Assembly (NCBI GenBank): GCA_020639075.1
Contig: JACKHI010000001.1
Location: forward strand, 4,464,001 to 4,528,000
Direction of reading: 5' to 3'
DNA: 64,000 nt
Source of the DNA: Phycisphaerales bacterium
Lineage (GTDB): Bacteria; Planctomycetota; Phycisphaerae; UBA1845; UTPLA1
Both the position numbers and the translations under genes were made by a program. Below are positions 1 to 9,600 of this stretch, in pieces. How positions within the stretch are numbered: the first letter of the stretch is position 1; the number at the start of each line of letters is the position of its first letter. The notes beneath the pieces were generated by a model, which searched no databases, was not told where the DNA came from, and was given only the letters and a program-made list of their open reading frames with translations.

Positions 1-384
1 GTCGAGACGGATCTGAAGATCGAAGAGCGACCGACGTCGCCGGGGATCTTCATGCAGACGATCCAGGCGGCGTCGATCGGCGTGGACAACTACTCCGATT
101 CACTCGTGCGGATTATGGATCATTTGATGTATGAGGAGCCGCGAATGCACCAGGCGGCCGTCGATGCCGTGCGCGAGACATGTCCGGAGGCGGTCGACGG
201 GTTTCGACGGGATCGACCGAATGTGGAGCGAAGGTTCGTGCATATCGGATTTCACCAGATCAAGGACCGCGATCGGCGGGAGCGATTCGAGCGGATACCG
301 ACACGATTGTTTCTGCCGCAGCAGGATGTGGATGATCTAATTGCGCTTGGGCGGGAGTTGGTGAAAGAGGGAATGGCAGAGTGA
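1..384 (+). CDS. Patatin-like phospholipase, C-terminal fragment (5' end outside window)
   Basis: The reading frame is open from base 1 to the stop at 382-384, so the gene starts before the window; an internal Met at 52 is unlikely to be the true start. The visible 127 residues resemble the C-terminal part of bacterial patatin-like phospholipases: a stretch reading 'GVDNYSDSLVRIMDHLM', then 'FVHIGFHQI' with a charged run, and the closing 'IPTRLFLPQQDVDDLIALGREL', which matches the family's usual pattern of a short helix before the end. The catalytic GxSxG serine and the DG(A/G) aspartate would lie upstream and cannot be checked. The family hydrolyses acyl ester bonds of phospholipids. The assignment rests only on this C-terminal resemblance, so it is moderate. 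Confidence 0.5.
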   Translation, partial: VETDLKIEERPTSPGIFMQTIQAASIGVDNYSDSLVRIMDHLMYEEPRMHQAAVDAVRETCPEAVDGFRRDRPNVERRFVHIGFHQIKDRDRRERFERIPTRLFLPQQDVDDLIALGRELVKEGMAE

Positions 385-430
385 ATCGCGCGATTCGTTT
401 CGGCAGGCAATTGAACGAAGTGTCGGGTGG

Positions 431-544
431 CCCACCACTTCAGTGGTGGGGGCGCGACGATTCGTGCGCAAGATGCTCTTCGGCACGAAACAAAGTGCTC
501 ATTCATCATTGCAACGTCGCGCCCCTATCCCTGGAAGGGATTGG
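431..544. repeat. Palindromic intergenic repeat, family A, copy 1
   Basis: A 114-bp element with a hairpin at each end: CCCACCAC / GTGGTGGG (431-450, loop TTCA) on the left and ATCCCT / AGGGAT (527-541) on the right. Just inside them lie GGCGCGACGA (451-460) and a complementary CGTCGCGCC (515-523), so the two ends can pair into one long stem. Copy 2 at 1121-1234 has the same layout, with the two hairpins 96 bp apart in both. It looks like a REP/MITE-type element without coding capacity. Confidence 0.75.
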
Positions 545-632
545 CTGTCTGAATCGCTCAATCGCGTAGGGACGCCATGAAGCAGGTCACGCGCAATTGC
601 GAATCGCGAAGAACACGCAATCGGGTCGGAAA

Positions 633-1079
633 ATGGAGATCGATGAACGAATTCGCATCTTCCACAACGAGCAGTCGAGCGACTGGTGCAAGTTGATACT
701 ATTCGGGGCGCTGGAGATGAACGTCGCTGCATTGCATGCTTGTTTCCGGACGCTTAGCCAAGTGAGGACATCGATCGCCCTGCACGAACAGGCATTCATC
801 AAGCCGCTCAATGAGATCGAAGTTGTACTTGTGTCGGTTTCTCCTGAATTCGATTGTGGGAGCCCCAATACCCTCTACGAGGAACTTTTTGTTGAGAGGC
901 CGCCGCCTCCGCGATTAATCTGGACGATGTCGAGCGAAGGCTGGGATGATGCGGCGTCTCTTATTGAGCCGTTCTTGGATCAAAGCGGGCGGCGTCCCAG
1001 CCATCAATACCTCGGAGTCAACCAATCGGTACTGATCTCGATGGGGGAATACGATGAGGGGCGGTTTGTTGAGCCGTAA
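633..1079 (+). CDS. Hypothetical protein, 148 aa
   Basis: Not recognised. The frame opens at a TTG at 597, but the ATG at 633 (starting MEIDERIRIFHNEQ) is the more likely start; a GGGTCGG stretch precedes it without a clear Shine-Dalgarno. The product is a soluble, mildly acidic protein with no signal peptide, no membrane segment and no recognisable catalytic motif. Central residues such as 'LNEIEVVLVSVSPEF' look like a beta-strand core. The gene sits alone between two direct copies of the family A repeat (431-544 and 1121-1234) and is convergent with the long minus-strand gene ending at 1319. Amino-acid composition is protein-like, which supports it being real, but no function can be given. 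Confidence 0.5.
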   Translation: MEIDERIRIFHNEQSSDWCKLILFGALEMNVAALHACFRTLSQVRTSIALHEQAFIKPLNEIEVVLVSVSPEFDCGSPNTLYEELFVERPPPPRLIWTMSSEGWDDAASLIEPFLDQSGRRPSHQYLGVNQSVLISMGEYDEGRFVEP

Positions 1080-1120
1080 GTCGCAGGCAAATCCTCACAT
1101 CTGCTTTTCCGAGTGTGCGG

Positions 1121-1234
1121 CCCACCGCTTCGGCGATGGAGGCGCGACGATACGAGTGCAGGTAAGCTCGATGCAACATCGAATGCGTTCACTCGCCATC
1201 GCATCGTCGCGACCCCATCCCTGGAAGGGATGGG
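1121..1234. repeat. Palindromic intergenic repeat, family A, copy 2
   Basis: Second copy of the element at 431-544, in the same orientation. It keeps the left CCCACC...GG end, the inner GGCGCGACGAT (1141-1151) with its complement ATCGTCGCG (about 1203-1211), and the right hairpin CATCCCT / AGGGATG. The central loop differs in sequence between copies but keeps partial pairing (GAGTG / CACTC), as expected of an element conserved as RNA or DNA structure rather than as sequence. Confidence 0.75.
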
Positions 1235-1318
1235 CCACCCGAGCTGCCGGCATCAACCTGCATTGATCATCGTGACCTCGGGGTTGTGAAACCCCGGGCC
1301 ACGCGTTGCTTCCACTCA

Positions 1319-4300
1319 CTACGGCACAAGCGCGTTCGCGAATCCGGTGATGTCATTGCCGTTGACAAGGCCGTCGCTGTTCATGTCGGCCTTCAGCAGC
1401 GCGACGCAATCCGTGTTGCTGCCAAGCAGCACGGCGACGAATTCGGGGATGTCCGCCACGTCCACGCCTGCCGGTGCGACGAAATCGCCGGCCTCTCCGT
1501 AATACACGTCCACGCGCGTCGTCGATGCCGCCGTCGCGTCTAGATTGCCGACGACGCGCACGCGGCCCGTCGACGGGTCGTAGCTGTCGACGCCGGTTGT
1601 TGTGCAACCGAGTGAATCCGTGCGAGTCGCTCCGAGCAGATTCGCGCCGGCGGGGATGCGAATGACGGTATCAAACGCAAGCGAGCCGCCCGTCTCGTTC
1701 GTAAACGTGTTGCCGTTGTCGCCATCGGCTTCATCGCAGGTGATGCTGACGCGGACCGACCCAACGGGGACGTTGCCGAACGACATCGTGCTCCAGCCGG
1801 TCGGCAGCTTGGGCTCAATGCGCAGAGTGTTGCCGGGCGCATCGGGTGTGTAGTCGAGGAAGAGCATCATTGAGTCCACGAAGAAGCTCATCGATTCCCA
1901 CGCATTCGGCCACGCCGTCTGCAGGACGAAATCGGGCGCGCTCGGCACCAGCAGGCTGTTGCTCGGCGCGATCTGCTCGGCGCCGAAGCCGATCGGGCCC
2001 AGCCGATCGAGAAGCAGCTCCGTGCGATAGCGATGGTTGTCGATATCCCCCTTGCCGGGGTTGATGTCCTGTCGCATCGCGTAGTAGCAGCCGTACCACA
2101 TCGTCGAGAGGAACCAAGGGCTGCCGTTGGCGTTCGGAGCACCGGGGTTGTTCCAGTAGCCGTCGCCCCAGTAGCGATTGATCAGATCGCCCCATTCGCC
2201 GCCGAAGTTCACGAGCGGATGGTTGTTGCCGAACGTGTCGTTGGCTATGCCGTTGAATCGATCGAAAATCAACTCGGCGCGGGCGTGGCCCGGCGGGTAG
2301 ATCTCGAATGGATACGTGATGCCGGCGTGCGAAATGTCCGTGTTTTCGCCGTTCCAGACGAGTCGCGCGTCGAGCCCTGCGCGAATTGCGTTCGCGCGCG
2401 ATTCGAAGAGCGCCTTGTCGCTGTGATAGCCGCAGTTGCCGGGACCGCCGGGGCAGACGTTCTGATCGAGAATGTCCGCGACTCGTGCGGCGTCTTCGAG
2501 ACCGCGAATGACGGATGCGTTCGAGTAGTTGAAGACGTCGAACGAGTCTTCCCAGAGGTTCATCGAATAGACGAGATCGACGCTTTCTTCGTAGCGCAGG
2601 CGCGAGTCGTTGGTGCTGTCCTGGCTGGAAGCGAGACCGGCTTCGTAGACCTCGTCGTAGTGATCCGCGAGGAACGCGATGTCGCCCGTGACGTCGTAGA
2701 TGTATTTGATGCCCCACGGATAGCACGATGTCTCATCGACCTGCGGTGTACCCCAGATCGTGAAGCCGTCGGTCGAGTACTTCTGCTTCCAGAATCCCTT
2801 GCGCCCCCAGCCTTCGGTATCGCGGAATGCGATGTCGCGCAGAAAGCGGAAAATCTCCTTTGCTTCGTTGATATGACCCGTGCGTGCGAGCGTGATGGCG
2901 GCCCAGGCGGCGTCGCGCGGCCAGATAAACGGGTATGCACCGTTGTGCATGCCGGCGATGATGCCGCCGTTCCTGCCGTCGAGATGCAAGGCCGTGGCGA
3001 GCAGACCGCGTTTGAAGGTTTCGTCGAATCGATCGTCGGGGAAGTCGATCGTCACGCCGCCATTGAGCCAGTTCGTCCAGTAGTCTTCCGTCGCCGACTG
3101 CGCGGCGGCGAGATCGCTGTTGTGGAACCAGTCGATCGCGCTATCGATCTGGAAATCGTACGTGCCCGTTGCGCCGGCGAAATCGTCGAAGCCGCCTGCG
3201 TAAATCACGTCGATCTCTTTTGCGCCGCCCGCGGGGATCGTCAGCTTGCTGCCGATCCAACCCTGGCCCTGATCGCTGCTGGAGTCGCTCCAGAAGTCCG
3301 TCGCCGGTGTGCCGCTCGCCGCGCCGACGCTGTCGCTGGTGCGCATTGCGACTGCAAGATAGATGCTGACGTTCTTGTTGTAGTCGCCGAAAGTCGTCGG
3401 ATTGTATTCGCCACTGGATGACGTGAGTCGCTGCGTATTGTCATAGGCAATCATCGCACCGCGCGCCGCATCCGTGAACATGCCGTCGAAATTGTCGCCG
3501 CCGTTGAGGGCGAAGTCGGCCCAGTAGTAGAAATTGATCGTCTGCGGCGAGGCCTCGCTGTTCGTGATGATGTAGCGCTTGATGTAGAGACCGCGGTTCG
3601 GATTGGCGCCGTCGTCAAGCGGGAACGTGATGTCTTTCGGGCAGAAGTCGTATTGGTCGACTGTGATGTTCGCATTCTTCAGCTTGGCCGTCGTGTAGAT
3701 GACGTTCGTGTCGTCGATGTACTGCTGAGCGTTGTTTTCGTAGCCGACGCCGGCCTCATTGCTGAGCCAGTACGTGACGCTGCCGAGGCGTATGCCGGCC
3801 ATACCCTGGTTCATGTGCATCTGGCCGCGTGCGCCGGGCGGTAGCAATGCCGGAAAGGTATCGGGTCCGTCGACATATCCCTCGTTCTTTGTGCTGATGC
3901 CCTGCACGCAGCCGGCGGACGGGTAATAGACGTCATAGACCGTGCCGTTGAGGTCAAGCATCACGTTCATGTAGTTGTTGCCGACGACGCCTTCTTCGAG
4001 ATAGTGCGACACAGGCGGAAAGCCCTCGTGGGGGTTCGCCGCGCCGGCGCCCGCGCCGGGCCAGGCGAGCAGGACGTCGAAGTCGAACACCTGACCGTCG
4101 CCCGCGAAGCGCTCGCCGGGTTCGGCGCTCTGCCAGGCGCCGATCTTGTAGCGAATCGTGTTGCCGTAATTCAGGGCCGCGACGGGAAAGCTGACGCGCC
4201 ACCAGTCATCGCCGCCTTCATTGAATTGAAAGAAGATCGTCGGGAAGCCGCCGTTGCTTCGGAGTGCGGTCGTTGTGCCGAAGCCGGTTCCCTGGCTGCC

Positions 4301-4546
4301 GTTGGGCGTGTCGCCGTTTGTTGTGTAATACACGGCGACGTTGTCGTAGGTGAAGGAAGGACCAATCTTGATCCAGAGATGCAGCGTGTCCGCCTCGCGC
4401 ACGACGAGTGGGTTACGCTGTGTGACGCCGACGGGCTGGCTGAAGACGTTGTCTGTCGGGACATGCGAGACAAACGACGGCTCCGCATGCAGAAGTTGGC
4501 AGGAGACGGCGATAGCGATGGCGATTGAGGCTCGATGAGCGGACAT
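1319..4546 (-). CDS. Secreted GH15 glucoamylase-like glycoside hydrolase with dockerin-like C-terminus
   Basis: A 1075-aa exported protein. Residues 1-21 form a signal peptide ending near LLHA-EPS. Residues about 40-160 resemble an Ig-like carbohydrate-binding fold (aromatic, 'VYYTTNGDTP', 'WWRVSFP'). The long middle carries an (alpha/alpha)6-type catalytic region: 'NGAYPFIWPRDAAWAAITLAR' features at 535-555 (WPRDAAW at 542-548) and 'PQVDETSCYPWGI' at 601-613 match glucoamylase-type family 15 enzymes, where a Glu in the second motif is a candidate catalytic acid. GH15 enzymes release glucose from the non-reducing ends of starch-like glucans. The last ~50 residues (VADIPEFVAVLL..., then ADMNSDGLVNGNDI) are a dockerin-like Ca-binding duplicated segment common on planctomycete secreted proteins. 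Upstream on the same strand lies the cytochrome gene, 124 bp away. The exact substrate is not shown by the sequence. Confidence 0.75.
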   Translation of the reverse strand: MSAHRASIAIAIAVSCQLLHAEPSFVSHVPTDNVFSQPVGVTQRNPLVVREADTLHLWIKIGPSFTYDNVAVYYTTNGDTPNGSQGTGFGTTTALRSNGGFPTIFFQFNEGGDDWWRVSFPVAALNYGNTIRYKIGAWQSAEPGERFAGDGQVFDFDVLLAWPGAGAGAANPHEGFPPVSHYLEEGVVGNNYMNVMLDLNGTVYDVYYPSAGCVQGISTKNEGYVDGPDTFPALLPPGARGQMHMNQGMAGIRLGSVTYWLSNEAGVGYENNAQQYIDDTNVIYTTAKLKNANITVDQYDFCPKDITFPLDDGANPNRGLYIKRYIITNSEASPQTINFYYWADFALNGGDNFDGMFTDAARGAMIAYDNTQRLTSSSGEYNPTTFGDYNKNVSIYLAVAMRTSDSVGAASGTPATDFWSDSSSDQGQGWIGSKLTIPAGGAKEIDVIYAGGFDDFAGATGTYDFQIDSAIDWFHNSDLAAAQSATEDYWTNWLNGGVTIDFPDDRFDETFKRGLLATALHLDGRNGGIIAGMHNGAYPFIWPRDAAWAAITLARTGHINEAKEIFRFLRDIAFRDTEGWGRKGFWKQKYSTDGFTIWGTPQVDETSCYPWGIKYIYDVTGDIAFLADHYDEVYEAGLASSQDSTNDSRLRYEESVDLVYSMNLWEDSFDVFNYSNASVIRGLEDAARVADILDQNVCPGGPGNCGYHSDKALFESRANAIRAGLDARLVWNGENTDISHAGITYPFEIYPPGHARAELIFDRFNGIANDTFGNNHPLVNFGGEWGDLINRYWGDGYWNNPGAPNANGSPWFLSTMWYGCYYAMRQDINPGKGDIDNHRYRTELLLDRLGPIGFGAEQIAPSNSLLVPSAPDFVLQTAWPNAWESMSFFVDSMMLFLDYTPDAPGNTLRIEPKLPTGWSTMSFGNVPVGSVRVSITCDEADGDNGNTFTNETGGSLAFDTVIRIPAGANLLGATRTDSLGCTTTGVDSYDPSTGRVRVVGNLDATAASTTRVDVYYGEAGDFVAPAGVDVADIPEFVAVLLGSNTDCVALLKADMNSDGLVNGNDITGFANALVP

Positions 4547-4670
4547 GGCGGGCCCTGATAAAACGATTTATCTAACCTGCGAAGAAAAAGGCGGAGGATT
4601 CCGCCTGACGCAGTTTGTAGCGTATCGAATTTCGTGACAGCAGGTCAAGACGACGGCGATCGTCCGATAA

Positions 4671-5246
4671 TTACAGCCCCTGCCAGCGTGCCGGCTTGTC
4701 TGCCATCGCGAGCGTCGGGGCTCGGAATTCGTGATGGCAGGCGGTGCATGTGTCCAGCATGTTCCGCAAGTTGTTGCGTAGCGCCGGCAGATCTTCGCGA
4801 TTCGCGGCGTGAACGACTTCCTCGGCTTCCAGTTTCAACCTCGTTGACATCGACGTCATCAGGCGGCGGGCTTCGTCCGTCATCGTCGAATTGTCGAGCA
4901 GTATGGGGATGAGTTGTGCATCTGCGGCGAGAGACTCCGCCATCGTTCCGACATCGCAGATGTCGCGATGGAGTTCACCCGTTATTTCGATTTCGTCCGT
5001 GATCTCGGTCAAGTGCATCGCGTGCAGCTTATTCATGATCATGCGAAGATCGGCGTTTCGAACGGCGTGGAGGCCGTGGGTGTCGGCCGTCGGGTGCGTC
5101 GAGCGATTTTCGGCCGTCGGCGTGTCGTGCGTTCCGTTGCTGCAGGCGATGCCGATGAGGCCCGCGACGCATGTCAGGCCGCCGAGCAGCCCGGCGATTG
5201 TGAAACGAGTTGAGAGTCGGTCGGAGTTGTTCGTTCTGCTTGTCAT
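4671..5246 (-). CDS. Exported c'-like cytochrome (C-terminal CxxCH)
   Basis: A 191-aa protein. The chosen ATG at 5246 is preceded by GGGAGG with 7 bp spacing; a longer frame to 5408 lacks support. Residues 15-35 are a hydrophobic export segment ending '...GLIGIAC', either a signal anchor or an imperfect lipobox. The rest is helical, and the haem motif CTACHHEF lies near residues 167-174, close to the C-terminus, as in class II (c'-type) four-helix-bundle cytochromes. One haem c is expected, attached in the periplasm. Neighbours give no electron-transfer partner. It could instead be a general haem-binding 'cytochrome c' domain protein of unknown role; haem binding itself is well supported by CxxCH plus export. 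Confidence 0.65.
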   Translation of the reverse strand: MTSRTNNSDRLSTRFTIAGLLGGLTCVAGLIGIACSNGTHDTPTAENRSTHPTADTHGLHAVRNADLRMIMNKLHAMHLTEITDEIEITGELHRDICDVGTMAESLAADAQLIPILLDNSTMTDEARRLMTSMSTRLKLEAEEVVHAANREDLPALRNNLRNMLDTCTACHHEFRAPTLAMADKPARWQGL

Positions 5247-5483
5247 CGTCGAAACCTCCCGGGAAGTGATACGGCATTGGCGCCGCCAGCAGGCGACGAT
5301 CATGCATCGGCGTCCGATGGTCCCGCCATATGGATTGTAATCCAAAAAAAGAGCATCGCATCCGGAATTCGGTGATTCGCAGGGTAAACCTGCATGTTCC
5401 CGGGGCATTTGGGACCGATTCAGGGCTGGATTGCGAAGGCGCGACGGGTCCTTAAGATGGTCCGGCTAGAGGAATATCAGCCT

Positions 5484-6068
5484 ATGAATCGCGACGAATT
5501 TATCAGTGTTGTTTCCGGTCTGCCGCGCAGCGGCACGAGCATGATGATGAGCATGCTCGACGCCGGCGGCATTCCGCCGATCAGCGACGGCATCCGAAGC
5601 GCCGACGACGACAACCCGAAGGGATACTACGAGTTCGAGCGCGTGAAGAAGATCAAGGAGGACACGAGCTGGATTCCCGAGGCCAAGGGCAAGGCGGTCA
5701 AGATGATCTCCAAGCTCGTCGTGGAATTGCCGGAAGGCTTTGAGTATCGCGTCATCTTCATGCGCCGCCGGATGGAGGAGATTCTCGCCTCGCAGAAACG
5801 CATGATGGAACGGCGCGGAACGCTGCGCGACGACGGACCGAGCGACGACGTGATGGCGCAGTTCTTTGAGAAGCATGTGGCGGATACGCTGGCGCGATTG
5901 AAGGCGGGCCCGCAGTTCAAACTGCTCGAAGTGGATTACAACGCGATCATGACGGGCGGGGCGGAAGCCGCGATTGCCCGGATCGACGAGTTTCTCGGCG
6001 GCGGGTTGGATCGACCGGCGATGCAGGGCGTCGTGGACAAAAACCTGTACCGCCAGCGCGCGGAGTAG
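5484..6068 (+). CDS. Sulfotransferase family protein
   Basis: A 194-aa cytosolic protein. The ATG at 5484 follows AGAGGA and starts directly before the domain; the longer frame from 5394 adds residues without a site. The N-terminal 'VVSGLPRSGTSMMMSML' (residues 9-25) is the P-loop-like 5'-phosphosulfate-binding loop of PAPS-dependent sulfotransferases. 'NPKGYYEFERVKKI', 'VKMISKLV' and 'YRVIFMRRRMEEILASQ' follow the pattern of the short bacterial members, the last being near the usual 3'-phosphate-binding region. These enzymes move sulfate from PAPS to hydroxyl or amino groups, but the acceptor is unknown here. No PAPS-synthesis genes are nearby. A perfect terminator lies 520 bp downstream, after a repeat-rich stretch. 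Confidence 0.75.
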   Translation: MNRDEFISVVSGLPRSGTSMMMSMLDAGGIPPISDGIRSADDDNPKGYYEFERVKKIKEDTSWIPEAKGKAVKMISKLVVELPEGFEYRVIFMRRRMEEILASQKRMMERRGTLRDDGPSDDVMAQFFEKHVADTLARLKAGPQFKLLEVDYNAIMTGGAEAAIARIDEFLGGGLDRPAMQGVVDKNLYRQRAE

Positions 6069-6185
6069 GCGCGCCCGTAGGGACGGAGCCACTCCAACGC
6101 TCGGACTTCGCGCCGTTCCTCGGGGACGGCGATAAACGTGAGTCGTCTGTTTGGCCCCAGCCTTCAAGGACAGGGCTATTGTTAG

Positions 6186-6314
6186 TTCGTCCCATCGGGA
6201 TGATGAGAGAATAGGCCAGCAATTTGTTTCGTCCCATCGGGACGATGTGAGAATAGCCCAGCGATTCATCGCTGGGTAACGCGGCCTTGAAACCCGATTT
6301 CGTCCCGTGGGGAC
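6186..6314. repeat. Family C repeat, tandem partial copies
   Basis: Three successive copies of a TTCGTCCC..GGGAC hairpin begin at about 6186, 6227 and 6298. The first two continue as GAGAATAg(c/g)CCAGC and are 41 bp apart; the second also keeps the 'CCCAGCGATTCATCGCTGGG' hairpin. Related copies lie at 6477-6529 (opposite orientation) and 54030-54080. Confidence 0.75.
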
Positions 6315-6476
6315 AGAATGAACTCCGCGCGCCGCGTCGCCCCCCACGGGTAAATTCGTCAACCGAATACGGCGGCCGCCGCGACGTTCGGCGAGTCATC
6401 GTGGGCATCGCGAAACTCGACGAAAGCCCGAGTCGCGCCGTACCTACGGCACGGCAATGTTGATAACCAGCTAGCA

Positions 6477-6529
6477 ATCCCAGCCTTGAAACGCTGGGCT
6501 AGTCTCAAAACGTCCCTATCGGGACGCGG
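6477..6529 (-). repeat. Family C repeat, inverted copy
   Basis: Reads CCCAGCCTTGAAACGCTGGG (6480-6499), then CGTCCCTATCGGGACG (6511-6526). This is the family C layout in reverse: CCCAGC hairpin first, CGTCCC hairpin second. Confidence 0.75.
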
Positions 6530-6590
6530 TGCTCGCGCTGCCGCAGGAGCCAATAGAGTTTCACGATATTCCGTGATGAACCAAGAAACA

Positions 6591-6627
6591 GGGCCCCGAA
6601 ACTCACGTTTCGGGGCCCTTTGTTTTT
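6591..6627 (+). terminator. Rho-independent terminator
   Basis: A perfect 12-bp stem, GGGCCCCGAAAC (6591-6602) with GTTTCGGGGCCC (6607-6618), a 4-base loop and a TTTGTTTTT tail on the + strand. It would end + strand transcripts coming from the sulfotransferase side and protects the 3' end of the convergent peptidase gene. Confidence 0.9.
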
Positions 6628-6650
6628 CAAGCGTGCATAGTTGATCTGCA

Positions 6651-9600
6651 TCAAGGCGTGACGGGCGGCAGTTCAATGGCCTGCCACTCGATGTAGCTCG
6701 CCTGACCCCATCGCTTTCGCTCGATGCGGAGGATTGAACTCGACGTCAGTTCGGCCGCCGAGTATCCGCGCGGATAGGCGGTTCCCGTTCCGTCGCACGT
6801 CATGCTGTGGAACGTCATCGTCGACGATGGATCAACGGGTGAAAGGGAAATGTCCTCGATCGCCCAGTTCGAGTTGCCCGAGTTGTCGATCTGCCCGCCT
6901 TGCGCGGACGCGCCGACGCCGAAGTCGATCACAGTGTATTCGACTGTCCGCGTACCTGCCGTGCCCGTGTGCTGATAGAACTCGACGCTCGTCGCCGACG
7001 TGAGCTGTCCGGCGACGGATGTGTAGGCAAGACCGTTGCGCGTCGTGCGGCTCTGGAACAGCAGGATCGAGCTGTTCGGATTGACGGCGCTGATGTTCGC
7101 CGTCGCCCGATTGCCCTCGTTCGCCGAACTGAAGCTCAGGCTGCCATGCTGGATCGACGCGATCTTCGACGGGTCGAATTCAACGACGGTCCAGTTGTAG
7201 TTGGTGCTCGAGCTGCCGGTATCGGCGCGTTCAACGCGGACAGTGGTCGACGAATCGACGCGCGCCGTCAGATGCGCTTCGCTGTAGTAGCTTCGGCTGT
7301 TCGAATTCGAGTCGGCCGAGACCAGTGCAAGGCAGTTCGCGGCATTGACGCTCGCGCCGATGTTAAGCGACGCCGAACCCTGGCTGTTGGAGAAAGAGCC
7401 GCTGCCGCGATAGGCCGTGAACTCGTTCCCGGCGCATTCGATGACCTGCCAACTGACCCACGAGGAGTTGCTGGAAGTCCCGCGATAAAGTCGCAGCGTG
7501 TCGGCGTCGAGCAGATCGCCGCGAACCATGACGCGATTGGCGTTGGTGTTGCCGTTCGTATAGCCCGTGCCGTAGCTGAGCAGGACGAAGGCGTGAACTG
7601 GATCGACGGGCGAGATGGCGACGTCGAGCGTCGAACCAACGACTTCAACGCGTCCTGATTGCACGAAGTAGCCGCCAGGCTGCGCGCCCGTCGGCGTGAC
7701 GGCGGCTTCGTTGCTGTAGCCGCTCTCGTTGCCCGATGTGTCGACGGCCGTCAGCACGTAGTAGTAGGTCGTGCCGTTCGTCAATCCACCGTCTGCCCAC
7801 GATGTCGCGTCGTCGCGATCGATTTCTTCGTACGGACCGCCGCTCGTCGTGCCGCGATAGATGACGTACTCGCTGAAATCGAACTCGGTATTGGCGTTCC
7901 ACGAGAGATTCGCGCCGCCGTCAGTCGGCACGGCGACGACGCCCGTGGGGGCGGCCGGCGGGAAGAAGTCGCCGGGCGTGGCCGAGACTTCCGCGCTGTA
8001 GGCGCTCTCGCTTTGACTGTTGTAGATGGACACGACGACGTAGTAGTAAGTCGTGCCGGCGACGACATTCGTGTCAGTCCAGTTGTTGTCCTGTACGGCG
8101 CTGGCCTGCGAATAGGGACCGCCGCTCGTCGTCGAACGATAAATGCCGTAGCCGCCCACGCGATTGTCAGTGACCCAGTCCCATGCGAGGTACACGGACG
8201 AAATGGAAGCCGTTGCCGACACGTTCGACGGCGGCGGCACGGGCATTGTCGGCGTGGCCGACGCCTCGTCGCTTGTGGGGCTTTCGTCGCTGAATTCGTT
8301 GACGGCCGTAACGACGTAGTAGTACGTCGTGCCGCTGATCACATTGGTGTCGATGTAGTCGCTCATCCAAGGTGAAGCGATGATCGTGTAGGGACCGCCG
8401 GACGTCGTCGATCGATACACGTTGTAGAACTCGACGCTGTCGAAATTGTCGATCCAGTTGAGCGTCACTTTGCCTTCACCGGACGTCGCCGTCAGGCCTC
8501 GCGGACGCACCGGCGGCGGCTCGGCGATCGGCGTTGTCGTGGCTTCGTTGCTGTACCCGCTTTCGTTGCCGTTGTCGTCCCTCGCCGTCACGACGAAGTA
8601 GTATTGCGTGCCGTTGGTCAGACCGAAGACGGGGAACTCGCTCGGGTCGTCGCTGTCGACCTCATCGTACGGGCCGCCCGGCGTCGGAGAGATATAGATG
8701 ACGTAGGAGTTCAAATCGGGTTCGGTGTTGTTGTCCCAGTCAAGATACGCACCCTGATCGAGCGGGAAGGCCTCGAGGTTCTGCGGCGGGGCCGGTGGAA
8801 TGATCTCGTGCGGCGTCGCCGAAACCTGGTTGCTGTACGGACTCTCCTGATTCGCGTTGTCGATTGCCGAGACGACGTAATAGTACTTCGTGCCATTGAC
8901 GACGCTCGTGTCGGGGAAGTCGCTGGATGTGTTCGTGTCGATCTCCGTATAGGGTCCGCCGTTGACGGTGCCGCGATAGATTCGGTATTCCTTCAAGTCG
9001 GCTTCGACGTTGTCATTCCAATCCAGCGAGACGATGCCGTCGCCGATCGTCGCCGTCAGACCTGTCGGCGCCGCGGGTACGGGATCGGCCGTCGGCATCG
9101 CGGAGACTTCGGCGCTATAACCGCTTTCATTCGACAGCGCATCAGTCGCCGTGACGACGTAGTAGTACGTGACTTCGTTCGTCAGGCCGCCGTCGAGGTA
9201 CTCCGGATCCTCCGCCGTATCGACGCTCGCGTACGGTCCGCCCGAGGTCGTTGACCGATAGATGCTGTAGAAGGCGAAGTCGGAGTCGCTCACGGCAGAC
9301 CACGTCAGTTGGACTTGGGCGAAGCCCGCATCCGCCGTGACGTTCTGCGGGATCGCCGGCGGCTGATTGTCGACGGGTGTCGCAGAGACTTCGTTGCTGT
9401 AGGGGCTCATCAGCGTGCCCGCATCCTCCGCCGCGATGACGAAATAGTACGTATGGCCGTTGGTCAGCCCGCCGACCAGGAAGGACGTCGCATCGTCGTT
9501 ATCGACTTCCTCGTATGGACCGCCGGCTGTGAGCGAGTAATAGATGAAGTAGGAGTTGAAGTCGGGCTCCGTGTTTGGATTCCAGGTCAGATTCACGGAT

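Larger units (their letters stand above)
6069..6590. other. Repeat-rich intergenic region without genes
   Basis: No credible coding sequence. It holds family C repeats at 6186-6314 and 6477-6529, and the 16-base word at 6568-6583 (ATTCCGTGATGAACCA) that recurs at 51737-51752. It ends at the terminator at 6591-6627. Confidence 0.7.

Noticed and set aside
1277..1297. Terminator between the convergent genes at 1079 and 1319 (CGGGGTT / AACCCCG hairpin)
   Set aside because: The hairpin is real but no T-run follows on either strand, so a terminator call is not supported.
2033..3421. 462-aa + strand frame opposite the GH15 gene, and similar long antisense frames (10113-11399 +, 22915-24279 -, 24378-25601 +, 35155-36462 -, 49986-51845 -, 56869-58125 -, 58264-59529 -)
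   Set aside because: They lie wholly or almost wholly opposite genes with recognisable domains, have Arg/Val/Asp-rich compositions typical of antisense frames in GC-rich DNA, and show no motifs or ribosome sites.
6186..6314. Possible CRISPR array (two similar units 41 bp apart)
   Set aside because: The units are adjacent imperfect copies of a dispersed repeat with no unique spacers, only two to three units, and no cas genes nearby.
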